DNA from: Clostridiales bacterium
GTDB taxonomy: Bacteria > Bacillota > Clostridia > Oscillospirales > Ruminococcaceae
Assembly (NCBI GenBank): GCA_019423685.1
Contig: JAHZAY010000006.1
Location: 94,427 to 158,426, forward strand
Length of the DNA: 64,000 nt
Direction of reading: 5' to 3'
Shown: positions 1-9,395 of the stretch, piece by piece
How the letters are laid out: each line of letters begins with the position of its first letter
How positions within the stretch are numbered: the first letter of the stretch is position 1
Translations under genes and position numbers: made by a program
Notes under the pieces: generated by a model
The model's input: the letters and a program-made list of their open reading frames with translations, nothing else
Database searches by the model: none
Told to the model about the DNA's origin: nothing

Positions 1-220
1 CTACCTGAGACTGGGAGCGGAATGGGCCAAGGATGCTGACGTTTGGCTGGCTCTTTTTCGGGCCGACAACGGTTACCTTCTCGTTGCTGGCAAACTGGCC
101 TTTGATGGACAGCTCTTTTTTCACAGTCAGTTTGGCGTCTGCACCAAACAGGGTGGCAAAATCCTCAGCGGTCAGATGAACGTGTCTTGCGGAAGTTTCT
201 ACTGGAAATGTGTAGCTCAT
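1..220 (-). CDS. pduL: PduL-type phosphate acyltransferase, N-terminal part
   Basis: Partial gene running off the left edge; 73 codons are visible. The protein begins MSYTFPVETSARHVHLTAED and continues with LTVKKELSIKGQFASNEKV and ILGPFRSQSQV. The RHVHL segment and the K-x-L-x-x-x-GQFA-x-x-E pattern are characteristic of PduL/PTAC, which moves an acyl group between CoA and phosphate (acetyl- or propanoyl-phosphate formation). The ATG ending at 220 follows AGGAGG at 7 nt spacing. No N-terminal extension resembling a microcompartment targeting peptide is visible, so a housekeeping phosphotransacetylase role in acetate formation is more likely than a microcompartment one; that is inference. Confidence 0.85.
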   Translation of the reverse strand, partial: MSYTFPVETSARHVHLTAEDFATLFGADAKLTVKKELSIKGQFASNEKVTVVGPKKSQPNVSILGPFRSQSQV

Positions 221-277
221 TTTAACATCCTCCTATTCAATCTTTCGAATGGAAAGTTCCAAGTTCTTTCTTACCTA

Positions 278-306
278 ATGATAGTATGAACAGGGAAATT
301 TTTCAA
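278..306 (-). promoter_or_regulatory. promoter of pduL
   Basis: On the minus strand TTGAAA (301-306) is followed after 17 nt by TATCAT (278-283). It drives the leftward pduL gene and diverges from the glycosylase promoter. Confidence 0.6.
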
Positions 307-330
307 GCATTGTTAAAAGAATAACGAACT

Positions 331-358
331 TTCCAACGGTGGGAAAATATGCTATAAT
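331..358 (+). promoter_or_regulatory. extended -10 promoter of the UDG gene
   Basis: TATAAT at 353-358 is preceded by TGC, giving an extended -10. A weak -35 TTCCAA lies at 331-336 with 16 nt spacing. The expected transcript start near 365 supports the downstream ATG at 396 rather than the upstream in-frame ATG at 339. Confidence 0.55.
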
Positions 359-395
359 ACCGGGCAGATACTTTGTACAGAAGGGGATGACCGAG

Positions 396-983
396 ATGGA
401 AAACCAGTTGCAGCAGCTGCGAGCGCAGTGCATGCAGTGTGAAAATTGCCCGCTGGCCCCCACCCGCCACAACGTGGTGTTTGGCACCGGGGTGGAGAAT
501 GCGGAGGTGGTATTTATTGGAGAGGGTCCGGGAGAAAACGAGGACCTTCAAGGCGAGCCGTTTGTCGGGAGAGGCGGGGAGCTGCTGGATAAGTACCTGG
601 CGGCAGTCGATCTGTCCAGAAAGAAAAACATCTACATCACCAACATGGTCAAGTGCCGCCCGCCGCACAACCGCGACCCGAAGCCCGAAGAGGTGGGGCG
701 CTGCATCGGTTATCTGGAGCAGCAGCTGCAGATCATCAAGCCCAAGATCATCGTCTGTTTGGGGCGCATAGCCGCCTGTGCGCTGATCGACAAAAGCTTT
801 AAGGTGACTAAGCAGCACGGGCAGTGGTTTTTAAAAGATGGCGTCTGGATGATGGGCACCTTCCATCCGGCGGCGCTGCTGCGCACGCCGAGCAACAAGC
901 CCGCAGGGTTTGAGGATATGCTGTCGCTGCAGGCGAAGATCCGCGAGATCTGCGAACATACCTACGACGGGACGGAGCTTTAG
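396..983 (+). CDS. uracil-DNA glycosylase, family 4 type (Fe-S)
   Basis: Removes uracil from DNA as the first step of base excision repair. Motif GEGPGENEDLQGEPFVG is the water-activating/uracil-binding loop of family 4 enzymes, and TFHPAALLRTP is the C-terminal H-P-A-x-L-x-R motif. Four cysteines fit a [4Fe-4S] cluster: the N-terminal C-x2-C in QCENCPLAP, the Cys in MVKCRPP and the Cys in IIVCLGR. From ATG 396 it is 195 aa, normal for the family. The start was chosen because AAGGGG at 381-386 sits 9 nt upstream, and because the in-frame ATG at 339 lies before the predicted transcript start. It is a monocistronic gene between pduL and spoIID. Confidence 0.9.
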   Translation: MENQLQQLRAQCMQCENCPLAPTRHNVVFGTGVENAEVVFIGEGPGENEDLQGEPFVGRGGELLDKYLAAVDLSRKKNIYITNMVKCRPPHNRDPKPEEVGRCIGYLEQQLQIIKPKIIVCLGRIAACALIDKSFKVTKQHGQWFLKDGVWMMGTFHPAALLRTPSNKPAGFEDMLSLQAKIREICEHTYDGTEL

Positions 984-1011
984 CGCCCAAATTTGCTGAG
1001 AAGTTTGCCCG

Positions 1012-2052
1012 CTATTCTGCCCGCGTCTGGACAACGGCACCGGTGTAGTAGTGCTCGAGGATTTCCCGGTAGTCCATCCCCTGCCTTGCCAGGTAGTCCG
1101 CGCCGTATTGGCTCAGCCCCACTCCGTGGCCGTATCCGAGGGTCGTGAAGGTGAAGGAGCCATCCTCAGAGAGGGTGAAGTCGAAGTCACTGGAGCGCAG
1201 GCCGAGCAACTCCCGCAGCTCGATGCCGGTGAGGGTTTGGTCGCCTGCCCGCACCAGCGTCACATATCCCGAACCGGAGCGCTCGAGGATGCTCAGCCAA
1301 TCGGAAGGATCTTCGGAGAGGGTCGCAGAACAGCTTTCCAACAGGGAGCGCACTTCTTCTGAAGAAAAGGTGGTGCTCTCCTCATAGCCGGGAGCGTGGA
1401 TGTCTCCCGCGCTCTCCACTGGAACAAGGTAGGACAGCGGGTTGCCCCAGACATTTTCGGCCGACTCGGTGCGTCCGGAGTTGATGGCGTGGTAGGCCGC
1501 CACGATCGGCTCACCGGAGGAATCTACCACGATTTCCTGCCAAACGGCCTCGGCGGCCTCCTTGACACGGCTCCAATATTCGGTAAAATTGTCGCCAAAG
1601 CGCTCCTTTGCCAGCTCTTCGGTCACATATCCCTGCCAATTGGAGGGATCGGCCGAGAAGTCATAGGGCTCGCCGCAGGAGCGCGCCTGTTTTTGACAGT
1701 AAAGGGCCCAGGTGTGTGCGCTGACGGCCTGCGCTTTTAAAGCTTCGGTGTGGAAGGTGGCGGGCATCTCCGAGCACAGTGCACCGATGACATACTCCTC
1801 CACCGGCACCTGTTCGATTTCACCGGTGGAGCGGTTGAGAATCAGGAAAGGTTCCCAGTCTGTTTGCTCCTGCTGGTTTAAAGGCTCGGGCTCAGCTTCG
1901 GTGTCCGATTGGCCTACGGTGATCTCCTCGACCGGGTGCATCTGTTGTGCGCGCTCCATTTCGGTTGGCTCATACGGCTGGTTAGTGAACAGCAGCGGCA
2001 GCGCGATCAGGCACACTGCCAGCAGAACGATCATCAGAGCCATCACTTTCAT
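1012..2052 (-). CDS. spoIID: stage II sporulation protein D (SpoIID)
   Basis: Membrane-anchored lytic transglycosylase that, with SpoIIM and SpoIIP, degrades septal peptidoglycan during engulfment of the forespore. Residues 3-20 form one transmembrane anchor (VMALMIVLLAVCLIALPLL), followed by a hydrophilic linker and the SpoIID domain. VEEYVIGALCSEMPATF carries the catalytic Glu (in SEMP), and LKAQAVSAHTWAL and GYGHGVGLSQYGA are further hallmarks. About 346 aa, typical length. AGGAGG (2061-2066) lies 8 nt before ATG 2052 but only 2 nt before ATG 2058, so 2052 is preferred. A sigma-E-like promoter lies just upstream. spoIIP and spoIIM are not in the window. Confidence 0.95.
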   Translation of the reverse strand: MKVMALMIVLLAVCLIALPLLFTNQPYEPTEMERAQQMHPVEEITVGQSDTEAEPEPLNQQEQTDWEPFLILNRSTGEIEQVPVEEYVIGALCSEMPATFHTEALKAQAVSAHTWALYCQKQARSCGEPYDFSADPSNWQGYVTEELAKERFGDNFTEYWSRVKEAAEAVWQEIVVDSSGEPIVAAYHAINSGRTESAENVWGNPLSYLVPVESAGDIHAPGYEESTTFSSEEVRSLLESCSATLSEDPSDWLSILERSGSGYVTLVRAGDQTLTGIELRELLGLRSSDFDFTLSEDGSFTFTTLGYGHGVGLSQYGADYLARQGMDYREILEHYYTGAVVQTRAE

Positions 2053-2085
2053 GCGCATTTCCTCCTTTTTCTTTTTCTGCTAGAC

Positions 2086-2113
2086 AATATATGTTTGTCC
2101 CGCGGTGATATGC
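2086..2113 (-). promoter_or_regulatory. sigma-E-type sporulation promoter of spoIID
   Basis: On the minus strand GCATATC (2107-2113) is followed after 13 nt by CATATATT (2086-2093). This matches the Bacillus/Clostridium sigma-E consensus (KMATATT and CATAYAHT) at all but one position. spoIID is a classical sigma-E target in B. subtilis, so location and motif agree. Confidence 0.7.
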
Positions 2114-2165
2114 CTGCAAAATGTCTTGGGAGGAAGGCTATACAAATGACGGCAAACATGGTAAA

Positions 2166-3035
2166 ATGAACGGAGCGGCTTGCACTAGGCCGCTGTATGT
2201 CCAGGATGATTTTGACAGAAAGAAGGTTTCTGATTTGAATTTTACAAAGCTTCTCTTTGCCATCGGGGCGGTGATCTGCCTGCCACTGTATGGATTTTTG
2301 TGCATCACTGCACTGGACCCTCAGACCGGTTTTTTTGCCTCCGGGATGCTGTCCACCATCTTTTATGCAGCTTTGTTTGTGGTGCCGGTGCTGATGATCC
2401 TCTTTTCCCGCCTGCAAAAAAGGCACCTTGTCTTTTCGATCTCCAATTCCAGGGTGCTGTCGGTGCTTTCCTTTGCACTGGGCGGGGTCATGATTGCCGG
2501 CGGGGTGGCCGATGCGGTCACTGTAGCGGCGGCCTTGATGGGCTTATCCCAGGATGGCACCTCGATGGTAGTTTCGGTACTGGTGCTCTCTGCCCTGCAA
2601 ATTGTGATGGCTTTAATCAGCGGCGGCGTTTTTCTGCGCCTTGGGGTCAGCTATATGCGGGAAAATATCTCCAACCGCGGCTCGATGACCTTCATCTTCC
2701 CGGTCGTCTGGGCGCTGATTACCTGCGTGGAGATGTTCCGCGATTATCCGCAGATTGCCGGGATGCCGGAGCGCACCCTGTATCTGCTGTGCCTTTTGGC
2801 GTTCACCCTCTTCCTGATGGGCCAGAGCAGAATCCTCAGCGATGTGGATGTCAAAAAGGGTGTGTATTGGACCAATGCGTTTGGATTTTGTACAGCGCTG
2901 TTTGGACTGACCATGACCGTCGGAGAGATTGTCTCCTACTCGATGATGACGCTGCCTTTGTTCGACGCCATCTTGACCTTCGTGATGGCGCTGTATTGCC
3001 TGTCGTTCTCCTTTAATACCACAGCGCGCAGATAA
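2166..3035 (+). CDS. polytopic membrane protein of unknown function
   Basis: Not recognised. About 290 aa with seven or eight hydrophobic stretches, for example around NFTKLLFAIGAVICLPLYG, GMLSTIFYAALFVVPVLMI, VLSVLSFALGGVMIAGG and ALYCLSFSF near the C-terminus. No catalytic motif or large soluble domain is visible. Start is uncertain: ATG 2121 and ATG 2166 lack a good ribosome-binding site, while TTG 2235 is preceded by GAAAGAAGG at about 8 nt and would start the protein directly at the first membrane segment. It stands alone, diverges from spoIID and is closed by a strong terminator. Confidence 0.7.
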   Translation: MNGAACTRPLYVQDDFDRKKVSDLNFTKLLFAIGAVICLPLYGFLCITALDPQTGFFASGMLSTIFYAALFVVPVLMILFSRLQKRHLVFSISNSRVLSVLSFALGGVMIAGGVADAVTVAAALMGLSQDGTSMVVSVLVLSALQIVMALISGGVFLRLGVSYMRENISNRGSMTFIFPVVWALITCVEMFRDYPQIAGMPERTLYLLCLLAFTLFLMGQSRILSDVDVKKGVYWTNAFGFCTALFGLTMTVGEIVSYSMMTLPLFDAILTFVMALYCLSFSFNTTARR

Positions 3036-3043
3036 GTGCTTGC

Positions 3044-3080
3044 AGGAGGTTTGCCGAAGTGCTCGGCAAACCTCCTTTTT
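3044..3080 (+). terminator. Rho-independent terminator
   Basis: Perfect 14-bp stem (3044-3057 with 3063-3076), 5-nt loop, then a run of T. It ends the membrane-protein gene at 3035. Confidence 0.9.
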
Positions 3081-3135
3081 GCTGCCCGCTGGTAACGATG
3101 CAAATCTGCGGGGGAGCAGCAGGAGAAAGAAAAGG

Positions 3136-3193
3136 TTGATTTTTTAGCTCAAATCATGTATCATAAGAAAAAATGTATGAATAACCGCTCATA
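3136..3193 (+). promoter_or_regulatory. arsR-family promoter with overlapping operator
   Basis: TTGATT (3136-3141), 17-nt spacer, TATCAT (3159-3164). Just downstream of the expected start site is the inverted repeat TATGA-N8-TCATA (3176-3193), and a further TCATA half-site overlaps the -10. An inverted repeat at the start site fits autorepression by the ArsR/SmtB protein encoded next. Confidence 0.6.
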
Positions 3194-3239
3194 TGTTGTG
3201 CAGGAAAACAATCTTGCCTTCCGGAAAGGAATCGGTGCC

Positions 3240-3590
3240 ATGACTGACCTCAATCGGGAACAAGCTTCCCACCAACGGCAGTTGGAATATCTGAAAAACC
3301 GCATGCCAACCCAGCAGGAGATGGAGGCCACCGCAGAACTGTTCAAGGTGTTCGGCGATCCCACCAGGCTCAAACTTTTAGCAGCCCTTTTGGGACAGGA
3401 GATGTGCGTTTGTGATCTGAGCGATCTGCTGGGCATCTCGCAGTCGGCCGTCTCCCACCAGTTGCGCCTGCTGCGCACCAGCCGCCTGGTCAAAAACCGC
3501 AGGGAGGGCAAGTCGATCTTTTACTCGCTCGACGACGATCATGTTGCCACCATCCTTGCACAGGGAATGGAACACATCCGTCACCAATAA
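3240..3590 (+). CDS. ArsR/SmtB-family metal-sensing repressor, CzrA-like
   Basis: Winged-helix repressor of 116 aa. The recognition helix region is DLLGISQSAVSHQLRLLRT (about residues 62-80). The metal sites are informative. Helix alpha-5 has D99-x-H101 and H112-x-x-H115, the exact spacing of the CzrA/SmtB zinc site (D84, H86, H97, H100 in CzrA). There is also a Cys-x-Cys (C56, C58) in the alpha-3 position used by CadC/ArsR. Zn(II), perhaps Co(II) or Cd(II), is the likely ligand. Start 3240 has GGAAAGGA 9 nt upstream; the longer reading frame from 3156 would begin before the transcript start. No metal efflux gene adjoins it, so its target is elsewhere or lost. Confidence 0.92.
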   Translation: MTDLNREQASHQRQLEYLKNRMPTQQEMEATAELFKVFGDPTRLKLLAALLGQEMCVCDLSDLLGISQSAVSHQLRLLRTSRLVKNRREGKSIFYSLDDDHVATILAQGMEHIRHQ

Positions 3591-3600
3591 CCGCTCGCAA

Positions 3601-3638
3601 AAAGCCGCTCTGTCCTACAGACAGGGCGGCTTTTTTTC
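3601..3638 (+). terminator. Rho-independent terminator of the arsR gene
   Basis: About 13-bp stem (AAGCCGC...GCGGCTT, one wobble pair) with a short loop, followed by seven T. Confidence 0.88.
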
Positions 3639-3644
3639 GTTGTA

Positions 3645-3675
3645 TGAATGGGAGTATTGGGCGCATCATATACTA
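3645..3675 (+). promoter_or_regulatory. possible sigma-G/sigma-F-like promoter
   Basis: TGAATG (3645-3650), 18-nt spacer, TATACTA (3669-3675), each one mismatch from the sigma-G consensus TGAATA / CATACTA. A sigma-A -10 TATACT also fits the same bases but lacks a good -35. It precedes a cluster whose B. subtilis relatives include sporulation genes. Confidence 0.35.
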
Positions 3676-3689
3676 AGGAGAAGAAAATT

Positions 3690-3767
3690 ATGAACTTTTC
3701 GAAAAGATTTTCCTTTGGGGAATTGAACAACGCGCTGCAATATGGTAGGGTTATATCCATGAAATGA
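3690..3767 (+). CDS. 25-codon small open reading frame
   Basis: ATG at 3690 is preceded by AAGGAG with a 9-nt gap, better than the site of the following flippase gene. It encodes MNFSKRFSFGELNN... ending RVISMK. No known family was recognised. It lies between the putative promoter at 3645-3675 and the flippase gene, ending 24 nt before its GTG start, so it may be a leader peptide coupling translation or a chance reading frame. Confidence 0.3.
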   Translation: MNFSKRFSFGELNNALQYGRVISMK

Positions 3768-3791
3768 CAGCAGGGGACAAGGCAGAAGAAA

Positions 3792-5546
3792 GTGGGTGGA
3801 CAGTTGAGAAAGACAGACCAAAAACAGGGATTTGTGCGGGGAGCCATGATTTTGATGATCGGAACGGTCACGGTCAAGGTGGTCAGCATGCTCTTTAAAA
3901 TTCCGATCAGCAACATGCTCGGCGGCACCGGGTATTCCTATTTTACCAACGCCTATGAGATTTTTAACCTGATCTCCACCATCGCCACCGCCGGTTTTCC
4001 TGTCGCCATCTCCAAGCTTGTTTCGGAGAACAGCGTCCTGGGGCGGTACCGCGACAGCCGCAAGATTTTCCGTATTTCGCGCCTGTTTTTCCTGCTGACC
4101 GGTTTTTTGTGCATGGTGGTGATGATTCTGGGGGCGGGCACCTTTGCCGCGCTGATCCCAAATCCCGGAGCAAAGCTTTCGATCATCTGCCTTGCCCCGG
4201 CTGTGCTCACCTGCTGCCTGATGTCGGCCTACCGCGGTTACTATCAGGGCATGCAGAATATGTATCCGACCTCCATCTCCCAGATTGTGGAGGCGGTCAC
4301 CAAGATGATTTTCGGACTGGGACTCAGCGGCGCTGTGCTGTACTTTACCCAGAAAGAATATGTCAGCTTTCAGACGGTGCTGGGACAGCACTATGAGAGT
4401 GCGGCGCAGGCGCAGGCCGTCATCGCGCAGCTTGCCAGCGGTGCTGCCGTATTGGGAGTGAGCCTCTCGACGGCGGCGGGACTTTTGTATCTGGTGGTGC
4501 GTTGGCGCATCAAAGGTGACGGGGTGCCCGATGCAGTGGTCAAGGCAGCCCCGCCTCCCGAGCGCTCCGCAAAGCTGCTCAAGACCATCATCGTGATTGC
4601 GGTGCCGGTTTGTTTGGGTTCACTGGCGGCCAATTTTTCTGGATTTATCGACATGATGACCGTCACGGGCAGGCTGTCTCAGGCCATGCAGAGCGATCCG
4701 CAGACGCTGCTCAGCTGCTATGGGGCCAATATCCCCGAGGCCGAGATCCTCAACAACACCGTCCACAACTACCTCTATGGGGCCTACAGCGGCAAGGCGG
4801 TGGTGATCTCCAACCTGGTCACTGCGCTGACAGCCGGACTTGCAGTGAGCGCTCTGCCGGTGGTGGCCGAAAGCTACGCAAGAGGCGATCGGGAAAAGAC
4901 CCAGCGCAGCGTGCAGATGGTGCTGCGCATCACAGCCATCTGCTGCATTCCGGCGGGATTGGGCATCAGCGCGCTCTCGCAGGAGATCTGCCAGCTGTTT
5001 TTCGGCTACTCCAGCGAAGTTGCCATCGGTGCGCCGCTGCTGAGGGTATTGGCGGTTGCTTCCATTTTTATTGCACTCACCGCAGCCATCAACAGCCTGT
5101 TGCAGGCGGTAGGACAGGTGAGCTTGCCGGTCAAGCTGATTGTCATCGGCAGCCTTGTCAAAATTGTGATGAACTACGTTTTGGTGGGAATCCCCCAGAT
5201 CAACATCCAGGCGGCGCCCTGGTCCACCTTGTGCTGCTACCTGCTGATTACCGTTTTGAGCCTGATTTCCCTGCGCCACAGCGTGGGAGAATTGGGAGCA
5301 GTGTCGGTCTTTTTAAAGCCCGGTTTTGCGGGCGTGCTGTGTGCGGTGTTCGCACGCCTGAGCCAGAACCTTCTCTCTACTGTCACGGCGTCCCGCCTTT
5401 CGGTGCTGCTGTCGGTGGCAGTGGGGGCGGCAGTCTATCTTGCCGTGCTCATTTTGCTGCGGGCCTTCCAGAAAGAGGACATTCTGATGCTGCCCAAGGG
5501 GGAAAAAATAGCAAAGATACTTGAAAAGTATTCGCTTTTAGGGTAA
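3792..5546 (+). CDS. MOP-superfamily lipid-linked polysaccharide flippase (YabM/SpoVB/MurJ-like)
   Basis: About 584 aa with 12-14 predicted membrane segments. The N-terminal GAMILMIGTVTVKVVSMLFKIPISNMLGGTGYSYFTNAYE matches the start of polysaccharide-transport/SpoVB-type MOP exporters, with a second half around LVTALTAGLAVSALPVVAES. Such proteins flip undecaprenyl-linked wall precursors across the membrane. Gene order flippase-mazG-(hup)-rqcP parallels yabM-yabN-yabO of B. subtilis, which favours YabM. Start is GTG 3792, or in-frame TTG 3804 behind GGTGGA. Residue-level assignment to MurJ rather than SpoVB/YabM cannot be made by eye. Confidence 0.88.
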   Translation: MGGQLRKTDQKQGFVRGAMILMIGTVTVKVVSMLFKIPISNMLGGTGYSYFTNAYEIFNLISTIATAGFPVAISKLVSENSVLGRYRDSRKIFRISRLFFLLTGFLCMVVMILGAGTFAALIPNPGAKLSIICLAPAVLTCCLMSAYRGYYQGMQNMYPTSISQIVEAVTKMIFGLGLSGAVLYFTQKEYVSFQTVLGQHYESAAQAQAVIAQLASGAAVLGVSLSTAAGLLYLVVRWRIKGDGVPDAVVKAAPPPERSAKLLKTIIVIAVPVCLGSLAANFSGFIDMMTVTGRLSQAMQSDPQTLLSCYGANIPEAEILNNTVHNYLYGAYSGKAVVISNLVTALTAGLAVSALPVVAESYARGDREKTQRSVQMVLRITAICCIPAGLGISALSQEICQLFFGYSSEVAIGAPLLRVLAVASIFIALTAAINSLLQAVGQVSLPVKLIVIGSLVKIVMNYVLVGIPQINIQAAPWSTLCCYLLITVLSLISLRHSVGELGAVSVFLKPGFAGVLCAVFARLSQNLLSTVTASRLSVLLSVAVGAAVYLAVLILLRAFQKEDILMLPKGEKIAKILEKYSLLG

Positions 5547-5604
5547 TATATATAAAGTTGCATGAAACACCGAAGGCCACAGGCGGTATCCAAAGCATGG
5601 GAGT

Positions 5605-6423
5605 GTGATATTTGTGGGCGTTACCTATCCAAAGAAAGAAAAGTACGGCATCCAGGACCTGTTGCAGATCATGCAGATTCTGCGCGGAGAAAACGGGTGC
5701 CCATGGGACAAGGAACAGACGCACAAGTCGATGCGCAGGGATATGCTGGAGGAAGCGTACGAGGTGTGCGAGGCAATTGATCTTGAGGACCGCGAACTGC
5801 TCAAGGAAGAGTTGGGAGATGTGCTGCTGCAGGTGGTGCATCATGCCCGCATCGAGCAGGAGCAGGGGAACTTCGATTTCGAGGATGTCTGCGACGGCAT
5901 CTGCCGCAAATTGATGGTTCGGCACCCACACGTCTTTTCGGACGTGCAGGTCAGCGGTACCGAGGAAGTTCTCAATAACTGGGACAAGATCAAGCAGCAG
6001 ACCAAGGGGCAGACCACCGGCAGCGAGACACTGACCAGTGTACCAAAGACTTTCCCGGCGCTCATGCGCGCACAGAAGGTGCAGAAACGCGCCGGCAAAC
6101 TGGGATTCAATTACCCGGACATTTACTGGGCGATGGATGACCTGAACAGCGAACTGGACGAACTGCAGGAGGCAGTGGAGGAAGAAAATCCGCAAAGCTG
6201 CTTTGAAGAGCTGGGAGATGTCCTGTTCTCTGTGGTGAATGTGGCGCGCTTTTTAAAGGTAGATGCGGAGGAGAGCTTGAACGCTTCGACGCAAAAATTT
6301 ATCAACCGCGTGCAAAAGGTGGAGCAGCTGGCGGCCGAGCACAACCTTGACCTGAAGGAAGCCACCATTCAGGAATTGGACGAGCTGTGGAAACAAGCCA
6401 AGGAGACGTGCGAAGAAGAGTAA
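5605..6423 (+). CDS. mazG: nucleoside triphosphate pyrophosphohydrolase MazG
   Basis: Hydrolyses NTP/dNTP to NMP and pyrophosphate, cleaning the nucleotide pool. Two MazG domains are visible. The first has ENGCPWDKEQTHKSM and the EExxE...ExxD metal motif in LEEAYEVCEAI...KEELGDVLLQVV. The second has KLGFNYPDIYWAMDDLNSELDELQEAV...EELGDVLFSVVNVARF. At 272 aa it corresponds to the pyrophosphatase part of YabN without the SAM-dependent methyltransferase (tetrapyrrole methylase-like) half found in Bacillus. Start is GTG 5605 or, better spaced from GGGAG, GTG 5614. It lies between the flippase and HU as in the yabMNO cluster. Confidence 0.93.
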   Translation: MIFVGVTYPKKEKYGIQDLLQIMQILRGENGCPWDKEQTHKSMRRDMLEEAYEVCEAIDLEDRELLKEELGDVLLQVVHHARIEQEQGNFDFEDVCDGICRKLMVRHPHVFSDVQVSGTEEVLNNWDKIKQQTKGQTTGSETLTSVPKTFPALMRAQKVQKRAGKLGFNYPDIYWAMDDLNSELDELQEAVEEENPQSCFEELGDVLFSVVNVARFLKVDAEESLNASTQKFINRVQKVEQLAAEHNLDLKEATIQELDELWKQAKETCEEE

Positions 6424-6477
6424 GACACACGATGCCGTACAACAAGAAAAAGATCACTTAAATGGAGGATAATCAAT

Positions 6478-6753
6478 ATGACGAAAGCAGAACTGATCAA
6501 TGCTGTTGCGCAGAAAACCGAACTTTCCAAAAAGGACAGCGAGAAAGCTGTCACTGCGGTGCTGGACGCCATCGCGGAGACCCTGGCTGCTGGCGAAAAG
6601 GTAGCGCTGGTAGGATTTGGCACCTTTGAGGTCAAGGAGCGCGCTGCCAGAGAGGGCATCAACCCACGCACCAAAGAGAAGATTGAGATTCCATCTTCCA
6701 AGCTGCCTTCCTTCAAAGCGGGCAAGGCGCTCAAGGAGATTGTTTCCAAGTAA
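6478..6753 (+). CDS. hup: HU-family histone-like DNA-binding protein
   Basis: Small basic nucleoid protein of 91 aa that bends and compacts DNA as a dimer. It starts MTKAELINAVAQKTELSKKD and has VALVGFGTFEVKERAAREG followed by the DNA-contacting arm NPRTKEKIEIPSSKLPSFKAGKALK. GGAGG lies upstream of ATG 6478 at about 10 nt. It sits between mazG and rqcP, an order common in Clostridia, and is followed by a terminator that probably limits rqcP expression. Confidence 0.97.
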   Translation: MTKAELINAVAQKTELSKKDSEKAVTAVLDAIAETLAAGEKVALVGFGTFEVKERAAREGINPRTKEKIEIPSSKLPSFKAGKALKEIVSK

Positions 6754-6773
6754 GGAAGTTTTAAAAAAGGCGC

Positions 6774-6807
6774 AGCAGCTCCGGGCAAAAACCGGGGCTG
6801 CTCTTTT
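6774..6807 (+). terminator. terminator/attenuator after hup
   Basis: 11-bp stem (6774-6784 with 6792-6802, one wobble) then CTTTT. It separates abundant HU transcription from rqcP. Confidence 0.75.
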
Positions 6808-6848
6808 ATCCGCACAAGTTTTTCCTGCCAGAAGAAAGGAAGAGTGCT

Positions 6849-7091
6849 ATGAGACTGGACAAATATCTGAAGATTACCCGTCTGATTAAGCGCAGAACGG
6901 TTGCGAATGAGGCGTGTGACGGGGGAAGAATCCTGGTCAACGGAAAGGTGGCGCGGGCCTCCTATGCCATCAAGGAGGGCGACGTCATCGAAATCCAGAT
7001 GGGCAACAAACCGCTGAAGGTGAAGGTGCTTTCGGTCAGCGAATATGCCACCAAGGAAAGCGCCGCACAGATGTATCGAGTAGAGGAATAA
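6849..7091 (+). CDS. rqcP: S4-domain RNA-binding protein RqcP (YabO/Hsp15 family)
   Basis: An 80-aa S4 domain, with MRLDKYLKITRLIKRRTVAN followed by CDGGRILVNGKVARASYAIKEGD. RqcP works with RqcH on stalled 50S subunits, stabilising P-site tRNA during alanine tailing of nascent chains in ribosome-associated quality control. Position after mazG and HU is conserved (yabO). AGAAAGGAAG precedes ATG 6849. Length and motif order match the family fully. Confidence 0.94.
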   Translation: MRLDKYLKITRLIKRRTVANEACDGGRILVNGKVARASYAIKEGDVIEIQMGNKPLKVKVLSVSEYATKESAAQMYRVEE

Positions 7092-7115
7092 CCTAGCTGC
7101 ACGATATCCACCCGG

Positions 7116-7152
7116 TGTCGGGAAAAGGGGAGTTTTCCCCCTTTTCCCGACA
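7116..7152. repeat. 15-bp perfect inverted repeat without T-run
   Basis: Left arm 7116-7130 pairs without mismatch with 7138-7152 around a 7-nt loop. No T-run follows on either strand, so it is not a typical intrinsic terminator. It lies between rqcP and the uvrB promoter. The left arm (TGTC, GGGAAAA, GGGG) resembles that of the hairpin at 16415-16457. Confidence 0.7.
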
Positions 7153-7194
7153 AGCTGGGGGAAAACACAACTTTGCCCGAGAGGGCAAAAAAAT

Positions 7195-7223
7195 TTGACT
7201 TCCCGTTTGCGTAGTGCTAAAAT
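7195..7223 (+). promoter_or_regulatory. promoter of uvrB
   Basis: TTGACT (7195-7200), 17-nt spacer, TAAAAT (7218-7223), directly upstream of uvrB. No LexA box of the CGAAC-N4-GTTCG type was seen near it. Confidence 0.8.
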
Positions 7224-7269
7224 CAGAAAAGAAAATTCACCAGTATGCCCCAAAAAAGGAGGAAACAGG

Positions 7270-9312
<2,043 letters not shown>

Positions 9313-9395
9313 GGGCTGGGAAGAAATGGAAGGAGACGTCCGTCTGCCGTTTGGGCAAGCTATAGAATAGAAAGATCAGTAAAAAGGAGAACGCT

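Noticed and set aside
5562..5780. 72-codon frame MKHRRPQAVSKAW... before mazG
   Set aside because: Overlaps mazG in another frame and has no ribosome-binding site; the conserved MazG motif lies in the other frame.
7153..7269. LexA/SOS box at the uvrB promoter
   Set aside because: No CGAAC-N4-GTTCG or close variant in the promoter region.
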